Shown: positions 46,649-55,898, counted from the first letter of the stretch. The stretch is DNA of 60,049 bases from Nevskia sp. (GCA_031291075.1 JARLJS010000122.1:1-60049); one strand, 5' to 3'. Numbers and translations are program-made. The notes: a model not told the origin generated them from the sequence alone.

Positions 46649-47775
46649 CGCGCGGTGTTCACCGGCCCGGGCACGCACAGGTCCCGCCGCAGCACCGCCT
46701 CGATACGCCCCGCCGCCTGCCCGTCGCCGTAGGGCGACACACCCCGGGCCATGGAACCGTAGTAAGCCGGGTCGTCCAGCAGACGGCAGCTCTCCTCGAC
46801 GATCCGCTCGGCCGAGGTGCCGACGACCTTGGCCACGCCGGCAGCCACCGCTTCCGGCCGCTCGGTCTGCTCGCGCAGCACCAGCACCGGCTTGCCCAGG
46901 GCGGGAGCCTCTTCCTGCACGCCGCCGCTGTCGGTCAGCACAAAGTGGCAGTTGCGCATGGCGGCAACAAATTGGAAATAGTCCAGGGGCGGGCACAACT
47001 CGATGCGCGCATGGCCGCCGAGCAGCCTGCCGGCGGTGCCGCGGACCGCCGGATTGGGGTGCACGGGGTAGAGCACACGGATGTCGGGATAGCGGTCCGC
47101 GAGCTCGCGCACTGCCGCGAAGATCCGCTCCAGCGGCGCCCCGAAGTTTTCCCGCCGGTGGGCGGTAAGCAGGATCAGGCGTCCGCGCTCATCGCCCACT
47201 GGTGCCTCGGGCAGTTGCTGCGCGCTGGACAACAGGGTGTCGATGGAGGTGTTGCCGGTGACGTGGATGGCGGCGGCCGCGATGCGTTCGCCGCGCAGGT
47301 TGTCGGCGGCGCCCGCGGTGGGCGCGAAATGCCAGTGCGTGATGCGCGCCACCATCTGGCGGAACGCTTCCTCAGGGAACGGCTGCTCCAGGTCATAGGT
47401 GCGCAGGCCTGCTTCGACGTGACCGAACGGCAGGCGTGCGTAGAACGCCGCCAGCGCGGCGGCGAACACGGTGGCGGTGTCGCCCTGGGCCAGCACCGCC
47501 GCGGGCTTGATCCGGGCCAGCGCGCCAGCGACGGCCGGGATCACCCGGGCCGTCAGATCGGTCAGGGTCTGGCCCTCGGTCATCAGGTCCAGGTCGATGT
47601 CCGGCACGATACCGAAGCCCGCCAGCGGTCCGTCAAGCAGATCGCGGTGCTGGCCGGTGGCCACCACCAGGCAGCGCGCCCAGCACGAAGCCTTCAGCGC
47701 GCGGATCACCGGCGCCATCTTGATCGCCTCCGGCCGGGTGCCGACGATACAGGCGATGGCGGGCGCGGCCGTCAT
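46645..47775 (-). CDS. wecB: UDP-N-acetylglucosamine 2-epimerase (non-hydrolysing)
   Basis: 376 aa. Family signatures are CIVGTRPEAIKMAPVIRAL at the N-terminus, ATGQHRDLL, LAQGDTATVFAAALAAF, HVEAGLRTYDLEQPFPEE, LTAHRRENFGAPL and TDSGGVQEEAPALGKPVLVLREQTERPEA. It interconverts UDP-GlcNAc and UDP-ManNAc. Paired with the WbpA-type dehydrogenase it could give UDP-ManNAcA or a related uronic acid. A WbpI-like role on a diamino sugar is an alternative that sequence alone cannot exclude. It sits in the coupled minus-strand operon, 4-nt overlap on both sides. Confidence 0.9.
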   Translation of the reverse strand: MTAAPAIACIVGTRPEAIKMAPVIRALKASCWARCLVVATGQHRDLLDGPLAGFGIVPDIDLDLMTEGQTLTDLTARVIPAVAGALARIKPAAVLAQGDTATVFAAALAAFYARLPFGHVEAGLRTYDLEQPFPEEAFRQMVARITHWHFAPTAGAADNLRGERIAAAAIHVTGNTSIDTLLSSAQQLPEAPVGDERGRLILLTAHRRENFGAPLERIFAAVRELADRYPDIRVLYPVHPNPAVRGTAGRLLGGHARIELCPPLDYFQFVAAMRNCHFVLTDSGGVQEEAPALGKPVLVLREQTERPEAVAAGVAKVVGTSAERIVEESCRLLDDPAYYGSMARGVSPYGDGQAAGRIEAVLRRDLCVPGPVNTAR

Positions 47776-48983
47776 ACTGCGACCCTCCCCACGCTCCGCA
47801 CCAGGCGCGCGGCATGGGCGTCGACGACGGCGTCCAGCGCCGCGGCGGCGATCCGTTCCCAGTTGTAGTCGGCCGGTACCGAGGCGAGCACGGGGGCCTG
47901 GAGCTGCAACCGCAGGGCGCGCGCCAGGCCCTCCACATCGCCGCATTCGAACAGGCACGACTCCAGCTCGGCTGCCTGCCGGGGAAAGTTGCCGACGAAG
48001 TTGGGCGTGCGGGAACTCACCACCGGGCGCCGGCACATCAGGTATTCGACCACCTTGCAGGAAGCCCCCATGTCCATGAACGAAGTGCGGCGGTACGGCA
48101 CCGCCACCACGTCGCAGGCATTGACGTACAAGGGCATCTGCGCGTGCGGCACCACCCCGCGGTAGTCGATCCAGTCGTGGTCGAGCGCGGTGTCGGGGTG
48201 GCGCTTGCCGCAGATCAGCAGGCGCAGGTCCAGGCCTTGCGCACGCAGCAGCGCCACCGCCGCCACCAGGTCGGCCACGCCGCGGTCCGCTTCCATCCCG
48301 CCGAAGTAGCCCGCGATCCGCGCGGCGGCCGGCAGGCCAAGCTCGGCGCGGCAGCGCTCCGGCGGCAGCGGCCGGAACCCGGCAGGATCGATGCCGTTGG
48401 GCACCGCGGCGTCTGGCGGTCCGCGGCGGGCCTCGCCGGCATAGCTCGCCGCCAGGGCCCGGCTGGCGAACAGGCAGCGGTCCGCGCCGCGCCTGAGAAA
48501 GCCGAACAGATCGAAGCCCGGCGGCGTACGGTAGGCACCGAAATCATCGTACTTGTCGTAGATGTCGAATACGAAGGTGGCGCCGCAGGCCCGGGCCAGC
48601 ACCCAGCCGAGCAGGCCGATGTAGCAGTCTCCGCTGGCGACCACTACCTCGGGGCGGAAACGCAGGGCGGCGCGCAACAGGCGCAGGCAGGACCAGCCGA
48701 GCGCCGGCGCACTGTCGATGCGCAGAGCGCCTTCCTCCACGCTGCGCGGCTCGCGGCTGTGATAGTCGACCAGCCAGCTCCGCACCTGCGGCAGGCGCTT
48801 CGACCACTCCAGCGGCAGGTGGTGGATGCGCCCGAAGCGCTCGCTCAGGGCGTCCTTGTTGGTGTAGAAGCGCTTGCCCAGGAACAGCAGGCGTGCCGGC
48901 GCGCCCGGCGCGGCGACGGGATCGCGTGGCGCGGTGGCGACGGGGTTGGCCGCCTGCGGCTCGCGGTCGGTACGCGCGTTCAT
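47772..48983 (-). CDS. GT4-family glycosyltransferase
   Basis: 403 aa GT-B enzyme. The N-terminal domain starts after a ~30-residue Pro/Ala-rich leader (ARLLFLGKRFYTNKDALSERFGR). FVFDIYDKYDDFGAYRTPPGFD lies in the middle. The donor-binding part holds VPNGIDPAGF, IAGYFGGMEADRGVADLVAAVALL and DVVAVPYRRTSFMDMGASCKVVEYL. It is a cytoplasmic sugar transferase of the cluster; donor and linkage are unknown. Start and stop overlap neighbours by 4 nt each. Confidence 0.8.
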   Translation of the reverse strand: MNARTDREPQAANPVATAPRDPVAAPGAPARLLFLGKRFYTNKDALSERFGRIHHLPLEWSKRLPQVRSWLVDYHSREPRSVEEGALRIDSAPALGWSCLRLLRAALRFRPEVVVASGDCYIGLLGWVLARACGATFVFDIYDKYDDFGAYRTPPGFDLFGFLRRGADRCLFASRALAASYAGEARRGPPDAAVPNGIDPAGFRPLPPERCRAELGLPAAARIAGYFGGMEADRGVADLVAAVALLRAQGLDLRLLICGKRHPDTALDHDWIDYRGVVPHAQMPLYVNACDVVAVPYRRTSFMDMGASCKVVEYLMCRRPVVSSRTPNFVGNFPRQAAELESCLFECGDVEGLARALRLQLQAPVLASVPADYNWERIAAAALDAVVDAHAARLVRSVGRVAV

Positions 48984-49732
48984 CGCCCGTCGGCTCCCGC
49001 CGGGTGCAGCAGGTAGATCAAGGTGGGGATGACCCGTCGTAGCGCGTGCAGCCAGGACTCCGGTACGACCTCCAGGAGCGCATCCGCGGCCGAGCCGGGG
49101 CGCTCGATGGCGAAGGTGAGGCGGGTGGCGCGCGCGCACACATTCTCGAAGCTGAACTGCGCCTGCCGCAACAGCCGCTCCAGTTCGCCCGCCGTCAGAG
49201 GCTCGCAGTCGTAGAACTCCGCCCCGCGCATGCGCCGCAGGTACGGTGTCCGCCACGGCCGCGGCAACCAGCTCAGGAAGGCGAGCTGATAGTGCGGCTC
49301 GATCAGTTGCCAGCGGTTGGGCACGGCGAGGTAGCCACGTCCCTGCGGCTTCATCACGCGGTGGACTTCGGCGAGATGGTCGGCCTGGCGGGCGCGATCG
49401 CCGACGTGCTCGATCACGTGATTGCTGATGACCACGTCGAACTCGCCGGCGGCGAACGGCAGCCGCGTGTCGCTGACACGGGTGAAGCGATACCCCTCCG
49501 TCACCTGCCGCAGATCGTGCAGATCCACGGCGTCGACCTCGCAGCGGAGGTCAGGATGGGTGCCGAAGTAGTGCGAAATGCCGCCGATGCCGCAACCCAC
49601 CTCGAGCATACGCAGGGGCCGGGACTGCGGCCGCAGCTCCAGCAGCCGCTCGATCTTGAGCGCCTTGAGCCGCCGCGACGGCGCGTCGAGCACGGCGTGC
49701 GGCTTGCGCTCGGCGGCCACGGAACCGCTCAC
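48980..49732 (-). CDS. SAM-dependent class I methyltransferase
   Basis: 250 aa. The SAM loop MLEVGCGIGGISHYFG is followed by VDAVDLHDL, then LPFAAGEFDVVISNHVIEHVGD and the Methyltransf_11-type HRVMKPQGRGYLAVPNRW. The C-terminal tail has a hydrophobic stretch (LHALRRVIPTLIYLLHP) that may associate with the membrane. The GTG start overlaps the preceding glycosyltransferase stop (GTGA). The target is probably a sugar of the glycan or a glycolipid, but that is inferred from context only. Confidence 0.8.
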   Translation of the reverse strand: MSGSVAAERKPHAVLDAPSRRLKALKIERLLELRPQSRPLRMLEVGCGIGGISHYFGTHPDLRCEVDAVDLHDLRQVTEGYRFTRVSDTRLPFAAGEFDVVISNHVIEHVGDRARQADHLAEVHRVMKPQGRGYLAVPNRWQLIEPHYQLAFLSWLPRPWRTPYLRRMRGAEFYDCEPLTAGELERLLRQAQFSFENVCARATRLTFAIERPGSAADALLEVVPESWLHALRRVIPTLIYLLHPAGADGR

Positions 49733-50910
49733 GCCGCGGCCCCCAGGCCGCCCGGGCCGGCCAGCACCGCGCCGCAGACCGCCCGCATGCGCTGGCCGAA
49801 ACGGCTCCACTCGAACTCCGCCGCGAAGTCGCGCCGGCGCAGGCGCGCCGCTTCATCCTCGTCGGCCGCCGCACACAGCCGTTGCAGCGCCGCCGCCAGC
49901 GCGGCGTAGTCGCCGGGGCGGAACAGGCTGCCCGAGCGCGGCTCGGCCACCGCGTCCGGCACGCCGCCGACGGCGAAACCGAGGGTAGGCACGCCGTGCG
50001 CCGCCGCTTCGATCGCGACCATGCCGAAACCCTCCACGTCGCCAGGCAGGTCCAGCACCGGAAACACCAGCGCCCTCGACGCGAAGAAGGCGCCGCGCGC
50101 CGTGCGATCGTCCTGTTCCCCCAGCAGCCGCACCTGCCGTTCGAGGCCCAGGCGCCGGATGCTCGCCTGCAGGCGCTCAAGCTGTCCGCCCCCGCCGCCC
50201 TTCAAGGCATGCACCGCCTCGCCGCCGATCACCGCCAGCACCACCTCCGGCAGCACCCCGGCAAGGCCTGGCATCACCTGCTCGACGAACTCCACCAGCC
50301 CCTTCCTGGCGGTGAGCCGGCCCAGCGACAGCAGCAGCGGCCGGTCGCCCAGCCCGAAGCGCTGTCGGAATTCGGCGCCGAGAGCCGGCTCCCACGGCGG
50401 CAGCTCGACACCCGGGTGGACGATGCTGACCCGCTCCGCCGGCACACCGGCCCGCGTCGCCAGCCCGGCGGTATGGCGGCTGTTGACCAGCACCGCGCTC
50501 AGCGCCGGAAACTGCCGCACCCACAGGCGGCGATAGGCCCAGTGGTCGGCGGCGATATCGAGACCGTGCAGGTACGCCACCGAGCGCGCACCCACGGCCG
50601 CGGCGGCCAGCCTGGCCATCGGCGCGGTCAGGCCGCTGCCCGCCAGCACCAGGTCCGGACGGAAACGGACGGCCAGGGTCAGCGCCTTGACCGCGCTGGC
50701 CGCGACGAAACCGGGCAGGGGCCGCAGTGGCACCCCGCTTCCCACCAGGCCTTGCGGCAACGCCGCCAGGCATTCGTGCGGGCAGCACACCCGCACCTCG
50801 AACGCGGCGGCCAGCTCGCGCAGCAGGTGGTGGTTCAGGCGCTCCATGCCGCCGCGCAACGGCGGCAGGTTGCGGGTCACGACCAGGACGCGCGGCTTGC
50901 CCGGCGGCAT
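49729..50910 (-). CDS. GT4-family glycosyltransferase
   Basis: 393 aa. The start VLVVTRNLPPLRGGMERLNHHLLREL has the Gly-Gly-Met/Ile-Glu loop of GT4 enzymes; AYLHGLDI follows, and the donor domain has IVHPGVELPPWEP, LLSLGRLTARKGLVEFVEQV and FPVLDLPGDVEGFGMVAIEAAAHGVPTLGF, with the EGFGMVAIEA catalytic acid motif. It is very likely a retaining sugar transferase for the glycan. It starts 14 nt after the GT2 gene and overlaps the methyltransferase gene by 4 nt. Confidence 0.87.
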   Translation of the reverse strand: MPPGKPRVLVVTRNLPPLRGGMERLNHHLLRELAAAFEVRVCCPHECLAALPQGLVGSGVPLRPLPGFVAASAVKALTLAVRFRPDLVLAGSGLTAPMARLAAAAVGARSVAYLHGLDIAADHWAYRRLWVRQFPALSAVLVNSRHTAGLATRAGVPAERVSIVHPGVELPPWEPALGAEFRQRFGLGDRPLLLSLGRLTARKGLVEFVEQVMPGLAGVLPEVVLAVIGGEAVHALKGGGGGQLERLQASIRRLGLERQVRLLGEQDDRTARGAFFASRALVFPVLDLPGDVEGFGMVAIEAAAHGVPTLGFAVGGVPDAVAEPRSGSLFRPGDYAALAAALQRLCAAADEDEAARLRRRDFAAEFEWSRFGQRMRAVCGAVLAGPGGLGAAA

Positions 50911-50924
50911 ATCTCTCGGCCTGC

Positions 50925-51773
50925 TCAGTCCTGGCGGCGGTAAGTCAGCGCGGTGATCTGCTCGGAGATCAGGCCGATCAGGAACACGATGACCGCTGCG
51001 CTGAACAAGAGCACGCTCATGTTGGTGAACCGGTGCAGTGTGATGAAGGTATAGACGTAGTGCGCCAGGCCGAGCGCGAAGAACACGCCGGCGGCGGGCA
51101 CGAACAGCTTGAGCGGCGAATACAGCGTGGCGATCTTGAAGATGATCAGCAGGAAGCGCACGCCGTCGCGCAGGGGCCGGATGTGGCTGGTGCCGATGCG
51201 CGCCGCCACCGGAATGGGTTCGTAGCGCACGGCGTAGGCGCTGCGGAAGAACGCCATGGTGACGGTGGTGGGATAGGAAAAACCGTTCGGCAGCAGGTGC
51301 AGGAATTCGCGGAACTTGTCGGCCCGCACGGCGCGGAAGCCGGACGTGAGGTCCAGCACGCGGAAACCGGTCATCCAGGTGGCGACGCGATTGTAGAGGG
51401 TGTTGGCCAGGCCGCGCCCCACCCCGGCCTGGCCCGACCAGGAGCGGCTGCCCACTACCATGTCATAGCCCTGCTCCAGGCGGTCCAGCAGGGGCTGGAT
51501 GCAGTCCGGGGAATGCTGCCCGTCCGCGTCCATGAACACCAGGATGTCGCCGCCGGCGGCCCGGGCGCCGCGCTTGATGGCGGCACCGTTGCCCATGGAA
51601 TAGGGCGAGCTGAGGCAGCGCACACCATGCTCACGGCAGAGGGCGGCCGTCTCGTCGGTGGAGCCGTCGTCGACCACGATGATCTCGGCGCCGGGCTGCG
51701 CCATGCGCAGCCTCGGCAGCAGGCCGCGCAGGGCCGCCGCTTCATTCTTGGCCGGCAGGACTATGCTGATCAA
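50925..51773 (-). CDS. GT2-family polyprenyl-phosphate sugar transferase (DPM1/GtrB-like)
   Basis: 282 aa. The N-terminal GT-A domain shows SIVLPAKNEAAALRGLL, IIVVDDGSTDETAALC, ILVFMDADGQHSPD (DADG metal site) and VVGSRSWSGQAG. Two C-terminal membrane helices follow (FVPAAGVFFALGLAHYVYTF and VLLFSAAVIVFLIGLI). This is the layout of enzymes that load a sugar on undecaprenyl phosphate, such as GtrB. Its lipid-linked product would be the natural donor for the GT-C membrane enzymes at 29.7-35.7 kb. It is the first gene of the minus-strand operon. Confidence 0.87.
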   Translation of the reverse strand: MISIVLPAKNEAAALRGLLPRLRMAQPGAEIIVVDDGSTDETAALCREHGVRCLSSPYSMGNGAAIKRGARAAGGDILVFMDADGQHSPDCIQPLLDRLEQGYDMVVGSRSWSGQAGVGRGLANTLYNRVATWMTGFRVLDLTSGFRAVRADKFREFLHLLPNGFSYPTTVTMAFFRSAYAVRYEPIPVAARIGTSHIRPLRDGVRFLLIIFKIATLYSPLKLFVPAAGVFFALGLAHYVYTFITLHRFTNMSVLLFSAAVIVFLIGLISEQITALTYRRQD

Positions 51774-51980
51774 ACGCTATCCTCGTTGGCGGGTGGGAGG
51801 CCCTATCCTGGCTCTTCGACGGCCGGTTTGGAGCATCTGCTATTCATTGTACGGCCCAGCGGTAGCGAACCGCAGCCTGGACGGCTGGCCGGCGCGGTTT
51901 CACGGCATTGACGCTGTGCGGCGGTAAGTATAGGTTCTTTCACCTAAAATCCCATTTCTCCGTCGAGCATCCGGTATACC
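51774..51980. promoter_or_regulatory. Divergent promoter region between the glycan operon and pilB
   Basis: 207 nt holding the promoters of two operons. On the plus strand, TTGACG (51908-51913) and TATAGG (51929-51934) form a possible -35/-10 pair with a short 15-nt spacer. No sigma-54 pattern like that of pilA was seen. Confidence 0.35.
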
Positions 51981-53714
51981 GTGGCCCTGAGTCCTAACGC
52001 TACTGTTTCCGCACCGCCGCTGAGCGGTCTCGCCCGGCGTTTCGTGGCCAATCAACTGCTGTCCGAGGAGCAGGCCCGCGACTCCCAGGCCAAGGCCCTG
52101 CGCAACAGCCGGCCCTTCGTGACCCAGCTGATCGACGACAAGCTGATCCCTGCGTTCCGGCTGGCGGAAGTCGCTAGCACCGAGTTTGGCACGCCGCTGC
52201 TGGACCTGAGCAGCGTGGAACCGGACGTCAACGCCATCCGCGAGCTCGGCGAGAAGCTGATCCGTACCCAGCACGCGCTGCCGCTGTTCAAGCGCGGACG
52301 CAAGCTGTACCTGGCCCTGTCGGACCCGACCAACCTGCAGGCGCTGGACGAGTTCAAGTTCGCCAGCGGTTTCGCCACCGAGGCGATCCTGGTGGAAGAG
52401 GACAAGCTGGCCAAGGCGATCGAGGTGGCCGCCAGCGCCATCCAGGCCTCCAGCATCGGCACCGGCGACTCCGACCTGGAGAACCTGAGCATCGAGGCCG
52501 GCGACGAAGCCGGCGCCGCCAACGAACCCGCCGCAAGCGAAGAGGAAGATGCGCCCATCATCCGCTACGTCAACAAGGTGATGATCGACGCGATCAACCG
52601 CGGCTGCTCGGATATCCACTTCGAACCCTACGAGAAAAAGTACCGCATACGGTACCGGATGGACGGCGAACTGAAGGAGATCGCCAGCCCGCCCGTGCAA
52701 CTGGGCGGCCGCTTGGCCGCCCGCCTGAAGGTGATGTCGCGCCTGGACCTGGCCGAGCGGCGCGTGCCGCAGGACGGCCGCATCAAGCTCAAGCTGTCGG
52801 CCAGCAAGTCGATCGACTTCCGCGTCAGCACCTGTCCCACGCTGTGGGGCGAAAAGGTGGTGATGCGTATCCTGGACTCGTCCAGCGCCATGCTCGGCAT
52901 CGACGCCCTCGGCTACGAGCAGGTGCAGAAGGACCACTACCTCAAGGCACTGGGTAAGCCGCAGGGCATGATCCTGGTCACCGGCCCGACCGGTTCCGGC
53001 AAGACCGTGTCGCTGTATACCGGCCTGAACATCCTCAACACCGAGGACTGCAACATCTCCACCGCCGAGGATCCGGCGGAAATCAACCTGCCCGGCATCA
53101 ACCAGGTCAACGTCAACCCCAAGGTGGGCCTGACCTTCGCCGCCGCCCTGAAGGCCTTTCTGCGCCAGGACCCGGACGTGATCATGGTGGGCGAGATCCG
53201 CGACCTGGAAACCGCCGAGATCGCCATCAAGGCGGCTCAGACCGGCCATCTGGTGCTGTCCACCCTGCACACCAACGACGCGCCGCAGACCCTGACCCGC
53301 CTGCTCAACATGGGCGTGCCGGCATACAACGTGGCGTCCTGCATCACCCTCATCATCGCCCAGCGCCTGGCGCGCAAGCTGTGCAAGATCTGCCGCCAGC
53401 CCGACTCGGTGCCGCGCGAGGAGTTGCTGCGCGAGGGATTCACCCCCGCGGACGTCGATTCGCCCGACTTCGTGATCTACAAGGCGGTCGGCTGCGAGCA
53501 GTGCAATGACGGCTACAAGGGCCGTACCGGCATCTATCAGGTCATGCCGGTGACCGATGCGATCGCACGCATCATCATGGAAAACGGCAACGCCATCGAG
53601 ATCGCCGACCAGGCGCGGCGGGAAGGCGTGTCCGATCTGAGGCAGTCGGCGCTGAAGAAGGTGCGCGACGGCGCGCTGGACCTGACCGAGGCCAACCGTG
53701 TCACCACGGATTAA
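51981..53714 (+). CDS. pilB: Type IV pilus extension ATPase
   Basis: 577 aa. The N-terminal GSPII_E domain precedes the secretion-ATPase core: Walker A GPTGSGKT near residues 335-342, Asp box, Walker B DPDVIMVGEIRD near 395-406 and the His box STLHTNDAPQTL. A tetracysteine zinc site follows (CKIC near 470, CEQC near 505). PilB powers pilin addition at the inner membrane. The GTG start at 51981 has no clear Shine-Dalgarno but fits family length. pilC and pilD follow; pilA is 20 kb away with the glycan cluster between, instead of the common pilA next to pilBCD layout. Confidence 0.95.
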   Translation: MALSPNATVSAPPLSGLARRFVANQLLSEEQARDSQAKALRNSRPFVTQLIDDKLIPAFRLAEVASTEFGTPLLDLSSVEPDVNAIRELGEKLIRTQHALPLFKRGRKLYLALSDPTNLQALDEFKFASGFATEAILVEEDKLAKAIEVAASAIQASSIGTGDSDLENLSIEAGDEAGAANEPAASEEEDAPIIRYVNKVMIDAINRGCSDIHFEPYEKKYRIRYRMDGELKEIASPPVQLGGRLAARLKVMSRLDLAERRVPQDGRIKLKLSASKSIDFRVSTCPTLWGEKVVMRILDSSSAMLGIDALGYEQVQKDHYLKALGKPQGMILVTGPTGSGKTVSLYTGLNILNTEDCNISTAEDPAEINLPGINQVNVNPKVGLTFAAALKAFLRQDPDVIMVGEIRDLETAEIAIKAAQTGHLVLSTLHTNDAPQTLTRLLNMGVPAYNVASCITLIIAQRLARKLCKICRQPDSVPREELLREGFTPADVDSPDFVIYKAVGCEQCNDGYKGRTGIYQVMPVTDAIARIIMENGNAIEIADQARREGVSDLRQSALKKVRDGALDLTEANRVTTD

Positions 53715-53786
53715 ACTATTCTTGCGTAAATGCAGAGCGGGCGCCGCCGGCGCGGTCGTGCGCTAGAGGACGGGGGGAGGATCGAG

Positions 53787-55013
53787 ATGGCAGCAGCAGC
53801 ACCGGTCAAGGTCAAGGAATACTCGTTCATCTGGGAAGGCGTCGATCGCAAGGGCGCACGCATCAAGGGCGTGACCGAGGGTCCCAGCGAGAGCTACATC
53901 AAGGGCCAGCTGCGCAAGCAAGGCATCAACCCCCTGCGCGTGCGCAAGCAGACCAAGCTGTTCGGCAAGGGCAAGAAGAAGATTACCGGGCAGGACATCG
54001 CTATCTTCAGCCGGCAGATGGCCACCATGATGTCGGCCGGCGTACCGCTGGTGCAGGCGCTGGAGATCGTCGGCCGCGGCCACGCCAACCCCTCGATGGG
54101 CGAGATGATCATGAGCGTCAAAGCCAGCATCGAGGGCGGCTCCTCCCTGGCCGAGAGCCTGGCCAAGTTCCCGCGCTATTTCGACGACCTGTTCGTCAAC
54201 CTGGTGGACGCCGGCGAGAAGTCGGGCGCCCTGGAAACCCTGCTCGAAAAGATCGCCACCTACAAGGAAAAAACCGAATCCCTGAAGAAGAAGGTGAAGA
54301 AGGCGCTCACCTACCCAACGGCGGTGCTGGTGGTGGCATTCATCGTCACCGGCATTCTGCTGTACTTCGTCATCCCGCAGTTCAAGGACCTCTTCGTCGG
54401 GTTCGGTGCCGACCTGCCCGGTTTCACCAAGATGGTGATCTCGCTGTCCAACTTCGTGCAGACGGACGGCATCTGGATCGTGGTTGGCCTCATCGCGGCG
54501 TTCTTCGCCTTCCGCGAAGCGCATATCCGCTCCGCCGCATTCCGCCGCCTGGTCGACCGGCTGATGCTGAAGATCCCGGTGGTCGGCGAGATCCTCTACA
54601 AGTCCGCGGTGGCGCGCTTTGCGCGCACCCTGTCGACTATGTTCGCCGCCGGCGTGCCGCTGGTGGAGGCGATGGATTCGGTGGCCAAGGCCGCCGGCAA
54701 CATCATCTTCACCGAGGCCATCATGACCATGCGCGACCAGATCGCCACCGGCACCCAGCTGCAGCTCACCATGCAGCAGACCGGCCTGTTCCCCAACATG
54801 GCGGTGCAGATGGTGGCGATCGGCGAGGAATCCGGCTCGCTCGACCACATGTGCGCCAAGGTGGCGGAGTTCTACGAGGAGGAGGTCGACGTCATGGTCG
54901 ACAACCTTACCGCGCTCCTGGAGCCGATGATCATGGTCGTGCTCGGCGTGCTGGTCGGCGGCCTGGTGGTAGCGATGTACCTGCCGATCTTCAAGCTGGG
55001 CGAAGCGATCTAG
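53787..55013 (+). CDS. pilC: Type IV pilus inner-membrane platform protein
   Basis: 408 aa with the two GspF-type domains of PilC. The start F-WEGVDRKGARIKGV and ARQMATMMSAGVPLVQALEI pattern (here SRQMATMM), and the second copy RFARTLSTMFAAGVPLVEAMDSV, are diagnostic. Hydrophobic segments lie at about 180-200, 225-255 and 375-400. PilC couples PilB and PilT to the growing pilus. The ATG at 53787 follows GGGGGGAGG. It is 72 nt after pilB and 18 nt before pilD. Confidence 0.95.
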   Translation: MAAAAPVKVKEYSFIWEGVDRKGARIKGVTEGPSESYIKGQLRKQGINPLRVRKQTKLFGKGKKKITGQDIAIFSRQMATMMSAGVPLVQALEIVGRGHANPSMGEMIMSVKASIEGGSSLAESLAKFPRYFDDLFVNLVDAGEKSGALETLLEKIATYKEKTESLKKKVKKALTYPTAVLVVAFIVTGILLYFVIPQFKDLFVGFGADLPGFTKMVISLSNFVQTDGIWIVVGLIAAFFAFREAHIRSAAFRRLVDRLMLKIPVVGEILYKSAVARFARTLSTMFAAGVPLVEAMDSVAKAAGNIIFTEAIMTMRDQIATGTQLQLTMQQTGLFPNMAVQMVAIGEESGSLDHMCAKVAEFYEEEVDVMVDNLTALLEPMIMVVLGVLVGGLVVAMYLPIFKLGEAI

Positions 55014-55031
55014 GCCATCCCGATCCACGGC

Positions 55032-55898
55032 ATGTTTCTGGTCGAGGCGCTACGCGCCGATCCCCCGCTGCTCATCGGCACCGCGGCCCTGCTCGGACTG
55101 GTGGTCGGCAGCTTCCTCAACGTCGTCAGCCTGCGCCTGCCGCGCATGATGCAGGCGGACTGGGAACGTGAGGCCCGGCTGGTGCTGCAGGCGGCGGGAA
55201 CAGACCCGCAACCGGAGCCGGCGCGTCCGAGCCTGTGGTCGCCGCCGTCCTGCTGCCCCAGCTGCGGCGCGCGCATCCGGCCCTGGCACAACATCCCGGT
55301 GCTAGGCTGGCTGTGGTTGCGCGGACGCTGCGCCGATTGCGGCGCTGCCATCTCCATGCAGTACCCGCTGGTCGAGCTCGCCGCCGGCCTGCTGTCCGCC
55401 GCCTGCGCCTGGCGCCTGGGCTGGGGGCCGCAGCTTGCCGCCGGGCTGGTGCTGAGCTGGGCCCTGCTGGCGCTGGCGGTGATTGACTTGCGGGAGCAGC
55501 TGCTGCCGGACGACATTACCCAGCCGCTGCTCTGGATCGGCCTGCTGCTGAGCTGCTTCGGCGTATTCGTCAAACCCGTGGCCAGCATCGCCGGCGCGGC
55601 CGTGGGCTACCTGAGCCTGTGGTCGGTCTACCACCTCTACCGGCTGCTCACCGGCAAGGAAGGCATGGGTTACGGCGATTTCAAGCTGCTGGGCGCTCTC
55701 GGCGCCTGGTTCGGCGTGGCGGCGCTGCCGATGATCATCCTGCTGTCCTCCCTGGTGGGCTCGATGGTCGGCATCGGCCTGATCCTGCTGCGCGGGCGTG
55801 ATCGCAACCTGCCGATCTCCTTCGGACCCTACCTGGCCGGAGCCGGCTGGCTGACCCTGATGTGGGGTGAGGCTCTGCGCCGCCTCGCCCTGCCATGA
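55032..55898 (+). CDS. pilD: Prepilin peptidase / N-methyltransferase
   Basis: 288 aa polytopic membrane protease. The N-terminal part has GSFLNVVSLRLPRMM and the two zinc-site cysteine pairs (CPSC near 75, CADC near 100). The catalytic aspartates are in VIDLREQLLPDD (about 150) and GYGDFKLLGALG (about 217). PilD cuts the PilA leader after Gly7 and methylates the new Phe1. It lies 18 nt after pilC and overlaps coaE by 4 nt. Confidence 0.95.
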   Translation: MFLVEALRADPPLLIGTAALLGLVVGSFLNVVSLRLPRMMQADWEREARLVLQAAGTDPQPEPARPSLWSPPSCCPSCGARIRPWHNIPVLGWLWLRGRCADCGAAISMQYPLVELAAGLLSAACAWRLGWGPQLAAGLVLSWALLALAVIDLREQLLPDDITQPLLWIGLLLSCFGVFVKPVASIAGAAVGYLSLWSVYHLYRLLTGKEGMGYGDFKLLGALGAWFGVAALPMIILLSSLVGSMVGIGLILLRGRDRNLPISFGPYLAGAGWLTLMWGEALRRLALP

